Counted from the stretch's first letter, positions 8,627-17,226 are shown. The stretch is DNA of 44,473 nt from Candidatus Palauibacter denitrificans (GCA_009841015.1 VXMQ01000055.1:1-44473); one strand, 5' to 3'. Made by a program: numbers and translations. Notes: generated by a model from the letters alone, not told the origin.

Positions 8627-9469
8627 TCACGGAACGTCCGGCGCGTTCAGGCTCCAGTCGTACTCGTGGTCGAGAGACCCGTCGAAATCCCGAAGCCGCT
8701 CCGCCAGATCCCCCTCGGCGTACTTCCGAAGGTGTTCGAGCACGCCCGCCTCGGAATCCCCGAAGTCCTCCTGATACCAGAAGTAGATGCTGGAGACGAC
8801 ACCCGACGTTTCGTCGCGGAGCGTCACGCCGCGCGGGTGATTCACGTAGTCGCGCGCCGCCTGGTCCAGGAGCCGCTCCAGGTTGTCGGCGGTGTAGGGC
8901 TCCGGGGCCAGATTCGGACAGCCGATGCTGGCGCAGTTCACGCCGTAGTGGATCCGGGCGTCCCGCCAGATGGGGCGCAGGATGTCGTGTTCGATGTTGT
9001 CCAGCGTCAGCGGGTGTCCGGCCACGCTCGCGTGGATGTCGCGCCACGGGCCCGTGGCGGGGATCAGGCCCTCGTGGATGTCCTTGATCGACTCGACGGG
9101 ATACTCGTCCACGATGACCCGCAGCGTCACGGCGTTGTAGAGGTTGATCCAGTACGCCATCTGCACGTCCTTCGCGTACTGCCGCGGATCCAGTCCCTGC
9201 AGGTAGTCGATGTAGCCGGCCAGGCGCGCCCGGTCGGCGGCGTTCGCCCGCAGCTTCGCGTAGTCGACGAGGGTGACGCCGGACGGGTCGTCGGTGATGA
9301 GGTAGGCGTCGAGCAGCGCCTGCCACTCGCCGTGGTCGAGCCGCGCGGTATTGGCCGGGTCATGCTCGTCCCAGGCGACGTCGGTGGATGGCCCGGCGCA
9401 CGAAATCCCGCCGAGCGCCAGGACACCGAGCAACGCCCACGGGGCGACCCGCGCCGAAATTCCTTTCAT
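8627..9469 (-). CDS. DUF547-domain lipoprotein
   Basis: This is a 280-residue predicted lipoprotein with an N-terminal hydrophobic segment and lipobox G-G-I-S-C near residue 24. The rest matches the DUF547 pattern: Y-W-I-N-L-Y-N-A-V-T, then a G-V-N-C-A-S-I-G-C-P-N-L stretch with paired Cys, and a F-Y-W-Y-type segment near the end (S-I-Y-F-W-Y-Q-E-D-F). The family's biochemical role is not established. Its ATG overlaps the stop of the upstream glycosyltransferase gene as ATGA (9466-9469), so the two are translationally coupled. Confidence 0.88.
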   Translation of the reverse strand: MKGISARVAPWALLGVLALGGISCAGPSTDVAWDEHDPANTARLDHGEWQALLDAYLITDDPSGVTLVDYAKLRANAADRARLAGYIDYLQGLDPRQYAKDVQMAYWINLYNAVTLRVIVDEYPVESIKDIHEGLIPATGPWRDIHASVAGHPLTLDNIEHDILRPIWRDARIHYGVNCASIGCPNLAPEPYTADNLERLLDQAARDYVNHPRGVTLRDETSGVVSSIYFWYQEDFGDSEAGVLEHLRKYAEGDLAERLRDFDGSLDHEYDWSLNAPDVP

Positions 9470-10221
9470 TCTCCTGCCTCCTTCGGCCGGGTGGAGCGGG
9501 CGGCGCGCCACTGCCGCCAGCGGAGCCGCGCGATCATCGAGAGGATGCCGGCGCTGGCGCCGACGACTCCCCGAACCGTGCCTCCCACCTTCGACCGGCC
9601 GAAACGGCGCCGCAAGGTGTCCACGGGCACTTCGACGACCCGCAGACCGTGCTGGATGGCCTTGACCTGCATCTCCACGGTCCAGCCGTACGTGCGGTCG
9701 CGCATGTCGATGCGGCGCAGCGCCTCGGTCCGTATGGCGCGGTAGGGACCGAGGTCGGTCACCGCCGCCCCCCACAGCAGGCGTATGAGCAGCGCGGCCA
9801 CCCGGTTGCCCGCGATCTGCGGAGCGGACAGGGCGCCCGGCTCCCTCCTGCCCAGCGCGCGCGAGCCGATGGCGAGATCGGCCCCGCCGGCGACGGCTTC
9901 GAGCAACCGGAGTCCCTGTGCCGCCTCGAACGACCGGTCGCCGTCGGTGAACAGCACGATGTCGACGGGGCGCAGGTGCGCGAGGGCCGTCAGGCAGGCC
10001 AGCCCGTAGCCCGGCGTGTCCTGCCGGACGGTCCGCGCCCCGGCCTCGCGCGCGCGGGTTGCGGTCGCGTCCGTCGACCCGTTGTCGCAGACGACGAAAT
10101 CGTCGACCACGCGCCGGCCCCGATCATCGCGCAGCGCCAGCAGGTCGGCGACGACATCGCCGATATTCCGCTCCTCATCCCTCGCCGGCACGACCGCGCC
10201 CACCGTCTTTCCCGCGTACAC
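9466..10221 (-). CDS. Family 2 glycosyltransferase (dolichyl-phosphate-sugar synthase type)
   Basis: This 251-residue GT-A-fold enzyme probably transfers a sugar from a nucleotide donor to a polyprenyl phosphate. The N-terminal V-V-P-A-R-D-E-E-R-N-I motif, the acidic D-N-G-S-T-D donor-binding stretch and the F-T-D-G-D (DxD-type) metal site are present. There is no clear membrane helix, so it is probably peripheral. It overlaps the DUF547 gene by 4 bases and follows the porin gene after 32 bases. The acceptor is not known. Confidence 0.9.
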   Translation of the reverse strand: MYAGKTVGAVVPARDEERNIGDVVADLLALRDDRGRRVVDDFVVCDNGSTDATATRAREAGARTVRQDTPGYGLACLTALAHLRPVDIVLFTDGDRSFEAAQGLRLLEAVAGGADLAIGSRALGRREPGALSAPQIAGNRVAALLIRLLWGAAVTDLGPYRAIRTEALRRIDMRDRTYGWTVEMQVKAIQHGLRVVEVPVDTLRRRFGRSKVGGTVRGVVGASAGILSMIARLRWRQWRAARSTRPKEAGE

Positions 10222-10253
10222 GCCGCCCCGGCCCTCGCCTGCTCGCTACGGGT

Positions 10254-11318
10254 TCAGAAGTCGACCTGGGCGAGGAACTGAAACTGGCCATCGGACAGCG
10301 TCGGCGCGTGGGGCGAGTCGTCGAGGGCGCTGGCGTACTGCAGCCCGAACCTCGCGTAGCCGTCGGGATACAGATTCAGTCCGAACACCATGAACTTCCG
10401 GTCGGCGCCCAGAGCCGGCCGGAATCCATCATACCGCACGACGGCCTCGAGCAACCCCCAGGGCCGATAGCCGAACTGCACCCAGCCGCCGTAGGCCTCC
10501 GTCTCGGCCGGCCCGCTCCCGCTGAGGGGCGCATCGAGATCGAAGTCCGCCCGCAGGTACTCGCCCGTCAGCGTCAGGCTGTGGTAGGAGACCTGAACGT
10601 CCGCGCCCCAGTACAGGCGGCTGCCCGCAAAATCGGACGTGATGCCGGGAGCCGCCGACCGGTCTCCGGTGACGATGCCCTTTCCGAGCGGCGCGGATGT
10701 GTCCTCCGAATAAGCGAGGGAAGCTCCCGCCTGCACGACGAGGTCGTCGTAGAAGGCGATCGTGCCGATCGAGTTGTACTGCACGCGCCCGGCGAACATG
10801 TAGTTGTCGCCGTCGTTCGTGACGGACCGGCCGTTGCCGTTGTAGAGGCCGGCCCCGTAGGTGAACCGGCCCTCGAGCGCCTGCCCGCCCGCCTGCACGC
10901 CGATCTGCCGGTCCGGCCTGAGGGCGGTTGCGGCCTGCGAACGCTCCACAAACGTGATGTCGCTGCGCGACACGGTGGCTTCATAGCCGAAGTAGGGCTT
11001 GAACATGCCGATGCTGAGTTCGAATTCCGGAATCACCGGCATCGTGACCACCGCGTCGTGGATCCGGTACGTGTCACGCCCGGCGTCGTAGCGGACGACG
11101 AACTTGTAGTCGAAGACGAGTCCGACGGCGCCCTCCACCTTGAGGCGGGATTCGAAGAGCCGGAATCCCTGCCCGCCCAGGGTGGAATCGGCATGCGCCC
11201 GGGCTCCGGCCCGCAGCAGCCCCCCGACCTCGATCGGGGAGGCCTCCTGCGCCGCCATTCCCGCCGGAATGGCCAGGCCAAGCACGACGACCGTTCGCGC
11301 GCACGTTCTCGCGATCAT
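10254..11318 (-). CDS. OprO/OprP-like outer-membrane porin
   Basis: A 354-residue protein has a signal peptide ending near G-M-A-A-Q and alternating beta-strand sequence rich in aromatic and acidic residues, ending in Q-F-L-A-Q-V-D-F with the terminal Phe typical of barrel proteins. The strand pattern (V-F-D-Y-K-F-V-V-R-Y-D, F-E-L-S-I-G-M-F-K-P-Y-F) is that of the phosphate-selective porin O/P family. Phosphate selectivity is inferred only from family resemblance and from the phosphate regulon 3 kb away on the other strand. It lies just downstream of the CPBP protease gene. Confidence 0.85.
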   Translation of the reverse strand: MIARTCARTVVVLGLAIPAGMAAQEASPIEVGGLLRAGARAHADSTLGGQGFRLFESRLKVEGAVGLVFDYKFVVRYDAGRDTYRIHDAVVTMPVIPEFELSIGMFKPYFGYEATVSRSDITFVERSQAATALRPDRQIGVQAGGQALEGRFTYGAGLYNGNGRSVTNDGDNYMFAGRVQYNSIGTIAFYDDLVVQAGASLAYSEDTSAPLGKGIVTGDRSAAPGITSDFAGSRLYWGADVQVSYHSLTLTGEYLRADFDLDAPLSGSGPAETEAYGGWVQFGYRPWGLLEAVVRYDGFRPALGADRKFMVFGLNLYPDGYARFGLQYASALDDSPHAPTLSDGQFQFLAQVDF

Positions 11319-11319
11319 G

Positions 11320-11353
11320 TATCACCCCTCATCATCTATCGCACCTCATCATG
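11320..11353. repeat. 17-bp tandem duplication across the CPBP protease stop codon
   Basis: Two adjacent 17-base copies (11320-11336 and 11337-11353) match at 14 of 17 positions. The second copy contains the stop of the CPBP gene and the first lies directly before the porin start, so the duplication fills the whole space between the two minus-strand genes. Confidence 0.75.
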
Positions 11354-12077
11354 TTTCGGGTTCATCGGGTTCTTCGGGTTCGTCGACATCGAACTTCGCG
11401 TGAAGGTAGCGCCAGCCTCCCAGGCCGATCGCCGCGTTGATCCAGAAGTGCCCGACGATGGACGGGAACAGACTGTCCGTCCAGATGACGGTCACCGCGA
11501 GCACGACGCCAAGCGCCGTCGCCCGGACCACGCCGACGAGCTTCTGGTATCCGTGAGCGAGTCCGAAGGACACGGAGACCAGCGCCACGCCGAGCCAGGG
11601 GTTGCCGGTCCATGCCGAGACGGCCCACAGGCCGAATCCCCGATAGGCGTACTCCTCGCAGACCGCCGCGATCCCGGAGAGCGCGAGAAACCAGCGTTTT
11701 TCCGAGGCGTTTCGCGGCATCAGCAGCAGCACGGCCGCGGTCTCCCGGAGCCCGGCGAGCCGCCCGGCCGCGGTGATCAGCCAGGCTGCCAGCAGCCCGA
11801 CGGCGGCCACGGCCAGGCCCCGGAGCAGCGCGGGCGCCGGCGCGTCGACCCTCCAGCCGAGCGCGGCCGCGGGAACGTTCTGCCACGCCGCGACGCCGAG
11901 CGTCACCAGGCCGAGCACGACGAGCGATGCCCCTACCGACACGTACAGCAGTCGGCGGTGTTTCGCCGCTGCGGCGAGATCGGCCCCGCGGCGAGCATCG
12001 AGGACGGCGAGGAGAGGCATGCCGATCAGGAGCAGCAGCGCGTACGCCGCCACGATCGGGGTCGGAGTCTCCGGCAT
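11349..12077 (-). CDS. CPBP-family intramembrane metalloprotease
   Basis: This 242-residue membrane protein has about seven helices. The three conserved CPBP (CAAX/bacteriocin-processing) motifs are present: E-E-Y-A-Y-R (EExxxR), F-G-L-A-H (FxxxH) and H-F-W-I-N (HxxxN). In this family the Glu and His residues form the catalytic or metal site of proteases that cleave within the membrane. The C-terminal tail is acidic (D-E-P-E-E-P-D-E-P). The ATG at 12077 is chosen because the first helix begins 8 residues later. The substrate is unknown; the gene heads the minus-strand set that includes the porin and glycosyltransferase. Confidence 0.9.
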   Translation of the reverse strand: MPETPTPIVAAYALLLLIGMPLLAVLDARRGADLAAAAKHRRLLYVSVGASLVVLGLVTLGVAAWQNVPAAALGWRVDAPAPALLRGLAVAAVGLLAAWLITAAGRLAGLRETAAVLLLMPRNASEKRWFLALSGIAAVCEEYAYRGFGLWAVSAWTGNPWLGVALVSVSFGLAHGYQKLVGVVRATALGVVLAVTVIWTDSLFPSIVGHFWINAAIGLGGWRYLHAKFDVDEPEEPDEPET

Positions 12078-12180
12078 CGCGGACGGATAACGCGGCGGAG
12101 GTGCCGCGTGCAACATGCGCACCGAACGACGGCGGCCGGGCCCGTTGACAGCGGCGCGCGGTTCGGGGACGTTCACGCGC

Positions 12181-13074
12181 ATGCCGCTCGATATCGCGAT
12201 CGCCCAGTTCCGGCCCTCCAAGGGCGACCTCGACGCGACGCTGGACGGCTGCGCGGGGATCATCCGGCGCGCGGCCGGGGCGGAACGGCGGCCGCGCCTC
12301 GTCGTGTTTCCGGAGACCGCGCTCACCGGCTATTTCCTGGAGGGCGGAGTTCGCGAACAGGCCATCGCGGCCCCGGAACTGTTCGAGGCCCTCAACGCGC
12401 GCGTCGGCGAAGATGCGGACGGTCTCGATGTCGCGATCGGCTTTTACGAGCGGGACGCGGCGGGCATCTACAACTCGGCCCTGTACGCGACGCTGGGGCC
12501 CGGCGGCGGGATCCTTCACGTCCACCGCAAGGTGTTCCTCGCCACCTACGGCGTCTTCCAGGAAGAGCGGTTCGTCGAGGCGGGGGCCGGAATCCGGGCG
12601 TTCGACGCGCCGCCGGGACGCATCGCGCTGCTGATCTGCGAAGACGGTTTTCACTCGGTCTCCGGTACGCTCGCCGCGCTCGACGGAGCGTCGATCATCC
12701 TCATTCTCAGCGCCTCGCCCGCACGCGGGGCGGCCCCGGGGGCCGGGGTGCCCGGCAACCTCGTCCGCTGGGAGGCCCTCGCGAGCGCGATCGCCGCCGA
12801 GCATGGGGTGTTCGTCATCGTGTCCCAGTTGGTCGGGTTCGAAGGGGGCAAGGGATTCGCCGGCGGGTCCGCGGCCTACGACCCGCACGGACACCGGCTC
12901 CTCGCGGGGCCGCTCTGGGAGGAAGCGGTGCTGCCCGTGCGGGTGGACCTCGACGAGGCCGCGCGCGCCCGCACCGAAGAGCCGCTCTTTTCGGACCTCG
13001 AACGGTCCTGGACCCGTCTTCTCGTGAACAGTCCGGGATCCGGCGTGCGCCGGCCGGCTCCCGACGGCGAATGA
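12181..13074 (+). CDS. Glutamine amidase (nitrilase-fold) subunit of NAD+ synthetase
   Basis: This 297-residue C-N hydrolase releases ammonia from glutamine. The Glu-Lys-Cys triad is visible as E45 (F-P-E-T-A-L-T-G-Y), K117 (V-H-R-K-V-F) and C153 (L-L-I-C-E-D-G). The Y-G-V-F-Q-E-E-R-F stretch after the Lys is what is seen in the glutaminase domain of glutamine-dependent NadE. The gene overlaps the following nadE by ATGA, so the two domains that are usually one polypeptide are encoded as coupled proteins. A TTGACA at 12145-12150 lies upstream but lacks a convincing -10. Other nitrilase functions are possible but less likely given the neighbour. Confidence 0.88.
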   Translation: MPLDIAIAQFRPSKGDLDATLDGCAGIIRRAAGAERRPRLVVFPETALTGYFLEGGVREQAIAAPELFEALNARVGEDADGLDVAIGFYERDAAGIYNSALYATLGPGGGILHVHRKVFLATYGVFQEERFVEAGAGIRAFDAPPGRIALLICEDGFHSVSGTLAALDGASIILILSASPARGAAPGAGVPGNLVRWEALASAIAAEHGVFVIVSQLVGFEGGKGFAGGSAAYDPHGHRLLAGPLWEEAVLPVRVDLDEAARARTEEPLFSDLERSWTRLLVNSPGSGVRRPAPDGE

Positions 13075-13949
13075 CCCGCGCCTGGCCGCCGCCGGGCACC
13101 GCGGAAGCCCGCGCTCCACACCCCGCCGACCGGGGCCCGCTCGACATCGATACGGACCTCGTGCGGGATTGGCTCGTCCAGTTCCTTCGAGAGGAGATCG
13201 AGCGTCGGCGCGGTTTCCGCCGCGTCGTGGTCGGGCTGTCGGGAGGGGTGGATTCCGCCCTCACCGCGGCGCTGTGCGCGGAAGCTCTCGGCCCCGCAGC
13301 GGTGCTCGCCCTCCTGTTGCCCTACCGAACGTCGAGCCCCCGGAGCCGCGAGCACGCGCTCCTCGTGGCGGAGAAATTCGGGATTCCAACGCGCACGATC
13401 GATATCACGCGGGCCGTGGACGGCTATCTCGACGAGTTCGAGCCCGAGGCGGGCGGACACCGGAGGGGCAATGTGGCCGCGCGCCAGCGCATGATCGTCC
13501 TCTTCGACCAGGCCTTCAAGCTCTCCGCCCTCCCCGTCGGTACCGGAAACAAATCGGAGCGTCTCCTCGGCTACTATACCTGGCACGCGGACGACTCCCC
13601 GCCGGTGAACCCGCTCGGCGACCTGTTCAAGAGCCAGGTATGGGCGCTCGCGCGGGCCGTCGGCGTGCCCGCCGAGGTCGTCGACAAGCCGGCGACGGCG
13701 GACCTCGTCCAAGGGCAGACGGATGAAGAGGATCTGGGCGCCACGTACCCCGAAGCCGATCTCATCCTCCACCACCTCATTTCCGGACGCGGGCCGGATG
13801 ATCTCGTCGAGGCGGGGTTCGAGAGAAAGAAGGTCGAACTCGTCGCCGGGCGACTCGAAAGCACGCACTGGAAGCGCCACCTGCCGACGGTCGCGATGCT
13901 CTCGCCGACCGCGATCGGGGAATGGTACCTGAGACCGGTGGATTACTGA
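13071..13949 (+). CDS. nadE: NAD+ synthetase
   Basis: This 292-residue synthetase adenylates and amidates nicotinate adenine dinucleotide. The ATP-pyrophosphatase P-loop S-G-G-V-D-S-A-L is near residue 62, and the V-G-T-G-N-K-S-E and P-A-T-A-D-L motifs of NadE are present. The N-terminus carries about 30 extra residues rich in Pro/Ala. The ATG overlaps the stop of the amidase gene. No amidase domain is fused to it, so it should accept ammonia from the upstream gene product. Confidence 0.95.
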   Translation: MTRAWPPPGTAEARAPHPADRGPLDIDTDLVRDWLVQFLREEIERRRGFRRVVVGLSGGVDSALTAALCAEALGPAAVLALLLPYRTSSPRSREHALLVAEKFGIPTRTIDITRAVDGYLDEFEPEAGGHRRGNVAARQRMIVLFDQAFKLSALPVGTGNKSERLLGYYTWHADDSPPVNPLGDLFKSQVWALARAVGVPAEVVDKPATADLVQGQTDEEDLGATYPEADLILHHLISGRGPDDLVEAGFERKKVELVAGRLESTHWKRHLPTVAMLSPTAIGEWYLRPVDY

Positions 13950-14073
13950 TCCCCGCGCGTGGGTCAGGGCTCCTGGTGGTTTCATTGGCTCCGGGATTCT
14001 CCGGGATCCTGCTGCATGGGACGGCTGCCGGAGCGGAGGATAAGCGGGTTCCGTAACGTCTTCGGACAAGGGA

Positions 14074-14091
14074 ACGTCACAGGTTCGTCAC
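14074..14091 (+). promoter_or_regulatory. Candidate Pho box before phoB
   Basis: Two heptamers, ACGTCAC (14074-14080) and TCGTCAC (14085-14091), are separated by 4 bases and so repeat every 11 bases, the spacing of PhoB half-sites (consensus CTGTCAT). Only the GTCA core matches. A TACGAT -10-like element at 14139-14144 lies 47 bases on, farther than in a standard Pho promoter, so either a second weaker box (GTTCAC at 14114) is involved or the site is not functional. The 13950-14198 gap holds nothing else recognised. Confidence 0.45.
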
Positions 14092-14198
14092 GGGCTGGAA
14101 CACGCCGAAGGTCGTTCACGAGATGGTTGCGAAGGTGTTACGATACCGCCGGCAACGTGGCTCAGGATGGTTGAGACCCCTAGGCGCGGATCGTTGAG

Positions 14199-14894
14199 AT
14201 GTCGGACGCACAGATCCTGGTTGTGGATGACGAACCGGACATCCTGAGCGTGCTCGTCTATCACCTGAGCCGGGAAGGATATCGGGTCACCACGGCCGTG
14301 AACGGACAGGGCGCGCTGACGACCGCGCAGGCCGAGCAGCCGGACCTGATCATCCTCGATCTCATGTTGCCGGGCATGGACGGATACGAGGTGCTGCAGC
14401 GGCTGCGGGGCGCCGAGAGCACGAGTTCGATGCCCGTGATCCTCCTGACGGCGAGGCGAGAGGAGGACGAGCGGGTCAAGGGCTTCGAGGTGGGTGCGGA
14501 CGACTACATCACGAAGCCGTTCAGTGCCCGCGAACTCACGCTCCGCGTCGAGGCGCTCCTGCGGCGGTCGAAGGCCGAACCATTCTCCACGTCGCGGAGG
14601 GTAACGGTGGGACCGGTCGTACTCGACCGGGAGGCGCACCGGGCCTTCTCGGAGGGGGTCGAGGTGGACCTGACGCGGCTCGAGTACCGTCTGCTCGAAG
14701 TGCTGCTGGAGAGACGGGGACGCGTCCAGACCCGCCGTCAACTGCTCCAGGCCGTCTGGGACACGAATGCCGCAATCGAAACGCGCACGGTGGACATGCA
14801 CGTCGCCCGGCTGCGGACCAAGCTCGGGGAAGCAGCGTCCCTGATCGAAACCGTTCGGGGGATCGGCTACCGATTCCGCGCGCTGGACAAGTAG
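14199..14894 (+). CDS. phoB: Phosphate regulon response regulator PhoB
   Basis: A 231-residue OmpR/PhoB-type regulator. The receiver domain has the acidic pocket D10/D11 and the phosphoacceptor D54 in I-I-L-D-L-M-L-P-G-M-D-G, the conserved T (L-L-T-A-R) and K (I-T-K-P-F). The C-terminal winged helix ends with the R-T-V-D-M-H-V-A-R-L-R-T-K-L recognition region and G-I-G-Y-R-F. It starts the phosphate island and is followed by phoR after 39 bases, so it should be under autogenous control if the upstream Pho box is real. Confidence 0.95.
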   Translation: MSDAQILVVDDEPDILSVLVYHLSREGYRVTTAVNGQGALTTAQAEQPDLIILDLMLPGMDGYEVLQRLRGAESTSSMPVILLTARREEDERVKGFEVGADDYITKPFSARELTLRVEALLRRSKAEPFSTSRRVTVGPVVLDREAHRAFSEGVEVDLTRLEYRLLEVLLERRGRVQTRRQLLQAVWDTNAAIETRTVDMHVARLRTKLGEAASLIETVRGIGYRFRALDK

Positions 14895-14904
14895 TACGCG
14901 AGGC

Positions 14905-14938
14905 GGAGCCCGTTCGGTGAGGGAGCCCGTTCGGTGAG
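14905..14938. repeat. Exact 17-bp tandem duplication over the phoR start
   Basis: GGAGCCCGTTCGGTGAG occurs twice in a row without mismatch (14905-14921 and 14922-14938). Each copy carries a GGAG and a GTG about 8 bases apart. The second GTG starts phoR. The first GTG (14917) opens a six-codon frame whose TGA (14935-14937) overlaps the phoR GTG. Confidence 0.9.
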
Positions 14939-16292
14939 GCTGGGAAACCGCTTCTTCTTCGCAGCGGCCGCCGTGCTCGCGGTGACGTACTTCGCCGCCT
15001 GGTTCATTCTCCGGCTGGACGCGACGGGCGTGACGGTCGCATCCGCCGTCCTGGGGGGCACCCTGCTCCTGCTGTGGCCGGCCGCCCGACTGGTGGCCGG
15101 AAGAGTCGAGATCGAACTCGGGCAGGCGCGGGAAGCCGTCGACCGCATCGCTTCCGGCGATCTCCGTCCCCCGGTCGGTCCGGTCGGCTCCGACTCGGTC
15201 GGTTCCCTGGGTCGAGCGATCGACCGCATGGCCGGCCGGATACGCCATCGCCTGCAGGTATCCGAACGCGAGTCCGGCGACCTGAGGGTTCTGTTCGACG
15301 GGTTGGAGGATGGACTCGCGTTCATCGACCGGGAAGGGCTCGTGAGCCTCTGCAACCCGGCTTTCGAACGCTGGGCGGGACGTGAGGTGGCACCCGGGAC
15401 TCGCATCGGCACGCTGTTCCGTTCTCCCAGGATCGCCGAAGCGGTGAGCGCATCGCGGCGCGGCGAATCCACGACGGCGGAGGTCGAACTCGGTGAGCAC
15501 ACGGTGTTGATGTCGGCCCGCCCTCACCGGTCGGGCGCGATCATCGTACTCCGCGATCTCACGGTCATGCGACGCCTCGAAGGGGTCCGCCGCGATTTCG
15601 TGGCGAACGTGTCGCATGAACTCAAGACACCGCTGACGAGTGTGGTCGGCTTCGCCGAGGCCCTGGTGGAGGGGGGCCTCGAAGTCGGCCAGGCACGTGA
15701 TTTTGCGCAGCGCATCTTCGCCAACGCGACGCGCATGCGGTACCTGGTCGAGGATCTCCTGGATCTCTCGCTGCTGGAGTCCGGCAGCTGGAGCCCCGAG
15801 CCGGAGGCCGTCTCGGTCGGAGCTATCGCGAGAGAAGTGTGGGACACGCTGTCGCCGAGGGTTCGCGCCGCCGACCTCGACCTGCGCGTGTCCGGAACGG
15901 AAGAGCCCGCGTGGGCGGATCCCGATGCGGTCCGTCAGATCATGCGCAACCTGCTCGACAACGCGGCACGCTACAGCGACGAAGACCCGGCGGTCGCGGT
16001 CCGTATTCGACCGGCCGGCGGCTTGCAGCGCGTGGAAGTCTCCGACCGAGGCCCCGGGATCGCATCCGTTCACGTCGAACGCGTGTTCGAACGCTTCTAC
16101 CGGGTGGATCCGGCGCGTTCGCGGGCACGCGGCGGGACCGGGCTCGGACTCGCGATCGTGAAACACTTCGTGGAGGCGCACGGGGGCGAGATCGGCATCG
16201 AGAGCGCCCTCGGCCGTGGAACGACGGTGTGGTTCACGCTCCCGAACGCGGCCCGGCTCTCGAAGCGGAAGAGCTCCCATGTCCCGGCGTGA
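14934..16292 (+). CDS. phoR: Phosphate regulon sensor histidine kinase PhoR
   Basis: A 452-residue membrane kinase. Two N-terminal hydrophobic helices (about residues 7-27 and 33-55) are followed by a HAMP-like linker (R-I-A-S-G-D-L), a PAS-like region (about 115-205, F-D-G-L-E-D-G-L-A-F-I-D), the phosphoacceptor H228 in N-V-S-H-E-L-K-T-P-L-T, and an ATPase domain with N (N-L-L-D-N-A), G1 (D-R-G-P-G-I) and G2 (G-T-G-L-G-L-A-I-V) boxes. The start is GTG with GGAG upstream, duplicated as a tandem repeat. It overlaps pstS by 14 bases, so the regulators and the transporter share one message. Confidence 0.95.
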   Translation: MRLGNRFFFAAAAVLAVTYFAAWFILRLDATGVTVASAVLGGTLLLLWPAARLVAGRVEIELGQAREAVDRIASGDLRPPVGPVGSDSVGSLGRAIDRMAGRIRHRLQVSERESGDLRVLFDGLEDGLAFIDREGLVSLCNPAFERWAGREVAPGTRIGTLFRSPRIAEAVSASRRGESTTAEVELGEHTVLMSARPHRSGAIIVLRDLTVMRRLEGVRRDFVANVSHELKTPLTSVVGFAEALVEGGLEVGQARDFAQRIFANATRMRYLVEDLLDLSLLESGSWSPEPEAVSVGAIAREVWDTLSPRVRAADLDLRVSGTEEPAWADPDAVRQIMRNLLDNAARYSDEDPAVAVRIRPAGGLQRVEVSDRGPGIASVHVERVFERFYRVDPARSRARGGTGLGLAIVKHFVEAHGGEIGIESALGRGTTVWFTLPNAARLSKRKSSHVPA

Positions 16293-17226
16293 CCGGCCGC
16301 TGCGCCCCGGAACGGCATGGGCCCACGGAACGGCATGGGCCGCGCTGGCGGCCATTGCTCTTTCGGGTTGCGGCGCCGACTCGGACCGAAGCCTGTCGGG
16401 CCTGATCGAGATCGATGGCTCGAGCACGGTCTTTCCGATCAGTCAGGCGATGGCGGAGGAGTTTCAGATCGCCTACCGGCGCGCGGTGCGCGTATCGGTG
16501 GGAGTATCCGGAACCGGCGGCGGATTTCAGAGGTTCTGCAACGGCGAAACGGAGATCGCCAACGCATCGCGGCGCATCAACGATGCGGAGGCCGCGTCCT
16601 GCGCGGCACACGGCATCGAGCCGGTCGAACTGCAGGTCGCATGGGATGGGCTCACGGTCGTGGTGCACCCCTCCAACGACTGGGTCGACTGCGTCAGCGT
16701 GACCGAACTCCGCCGATTATGGACGCCGGGGTCGGATATCGTGAATTGGCGCCAGGTCCGCCCGGCCTGGCCGGATGAAGACCTCAGACTTTATGGACCC
16801 GATACCGACTCGGGCACGTTCGACTACTTCACGGCGGCCGTGGTGGGCGAGGAGGGAGCCAGCCGGCACGACTACGCGGCGAGCACGGACGATAACGTGC
16901 TGGTGGCGGGAGTGAGCGGCGATCCGGGTGCGCTGGGCTATTTCGGCTACGCCTACTTCGAGGACAACCGGGGACACCTCCGCGCCCTGGAAGTCGACGC
17001 GGGCGGAGGTTGCGTCGCGCCGACCCGTGAAACGATCCTCGACGGTACGTACACGCCGCTGGCTCGTCCGATGTACATCTACGTTCGCCGCGATGCGCTT
17101 GTACGGCCCGAAGTGAACGCCTTCGTCAGCTTCTACATCGACCACGCGGCGACCCTGATCCCCGAAGCGGGATACATGCCGCTCGAACCGGAAGCGTATG
17201 CCACACTTCGAGCCCGCATCGGCTAG
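16279..17226 (+). CDS. pstS: Phosphate-binding lipoprotein PstS
   Basis: A 315-residue periplasmic solute-binding protein anchored by lipobox L-S-G-C. Phosphate-binding motifs D-G-S-S-T-V-F, G-T-G-G-G-F and D-T-D-S-G-T-F-D-Y-F are all visible. The ATG at 16279 lies inside the 3' end of phoR, 14 bases before the end of that gene. The signal peptide contains a direct 18-bp duplication that repeats G-T-A-W-A. pstC follows after 9 bases. Confidence 0.95.
   Translation: MSRRDRPLRPGTAWAHGTAWAALAAIALSGCGADSDRSLSGLIEIDGSSTVFPISQAMAEEFQIAYRRAVRVSVGVSGTGGGFQRFCNGETEIANASRRINDAEAASCAAHGIEPVELQVAWDGLTVVVHPSNDWVDCVSVTELRRLWTPGSDIVNWRQVRPAWPDEDLRLYGPDTDSGTFDYFTAAVVGEEGASRHDYAASTDDNVLVAGVSGDPGALGYFGYAYFEDNRGHLRALEVDAGGGCVAPTRETILDGTYTPLARPMYIYVRRDALVRPEVNAFVSFYIDHAATLIPEAGYMPLEPEAYATLRARIG
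16308..16343 (+). repeat. 18-bp in-frame tandem duplication in the PstS signal peptide
   Basis: Two copies (16308-16325 and 16326-16343) share 16 of 18 bases and duplicate the residues G-T-A-W-A in the segment just before the hydrophobic core. Confidence 0.85.

Noticed and set aside
12145..12173. A promoter (TTGACA) before the amidase gene
   Set aside because: The -10 at the right distance is GACGTT and lies almost on the start codon, so it is not convincing.
10059..13070. The upstream part of a very long frame that ends in nadE
   Set aside because: Only the part from 13071 has NadE motifs. The rest is antisense to the porin and CPBP genes or out of frame with the amidase.
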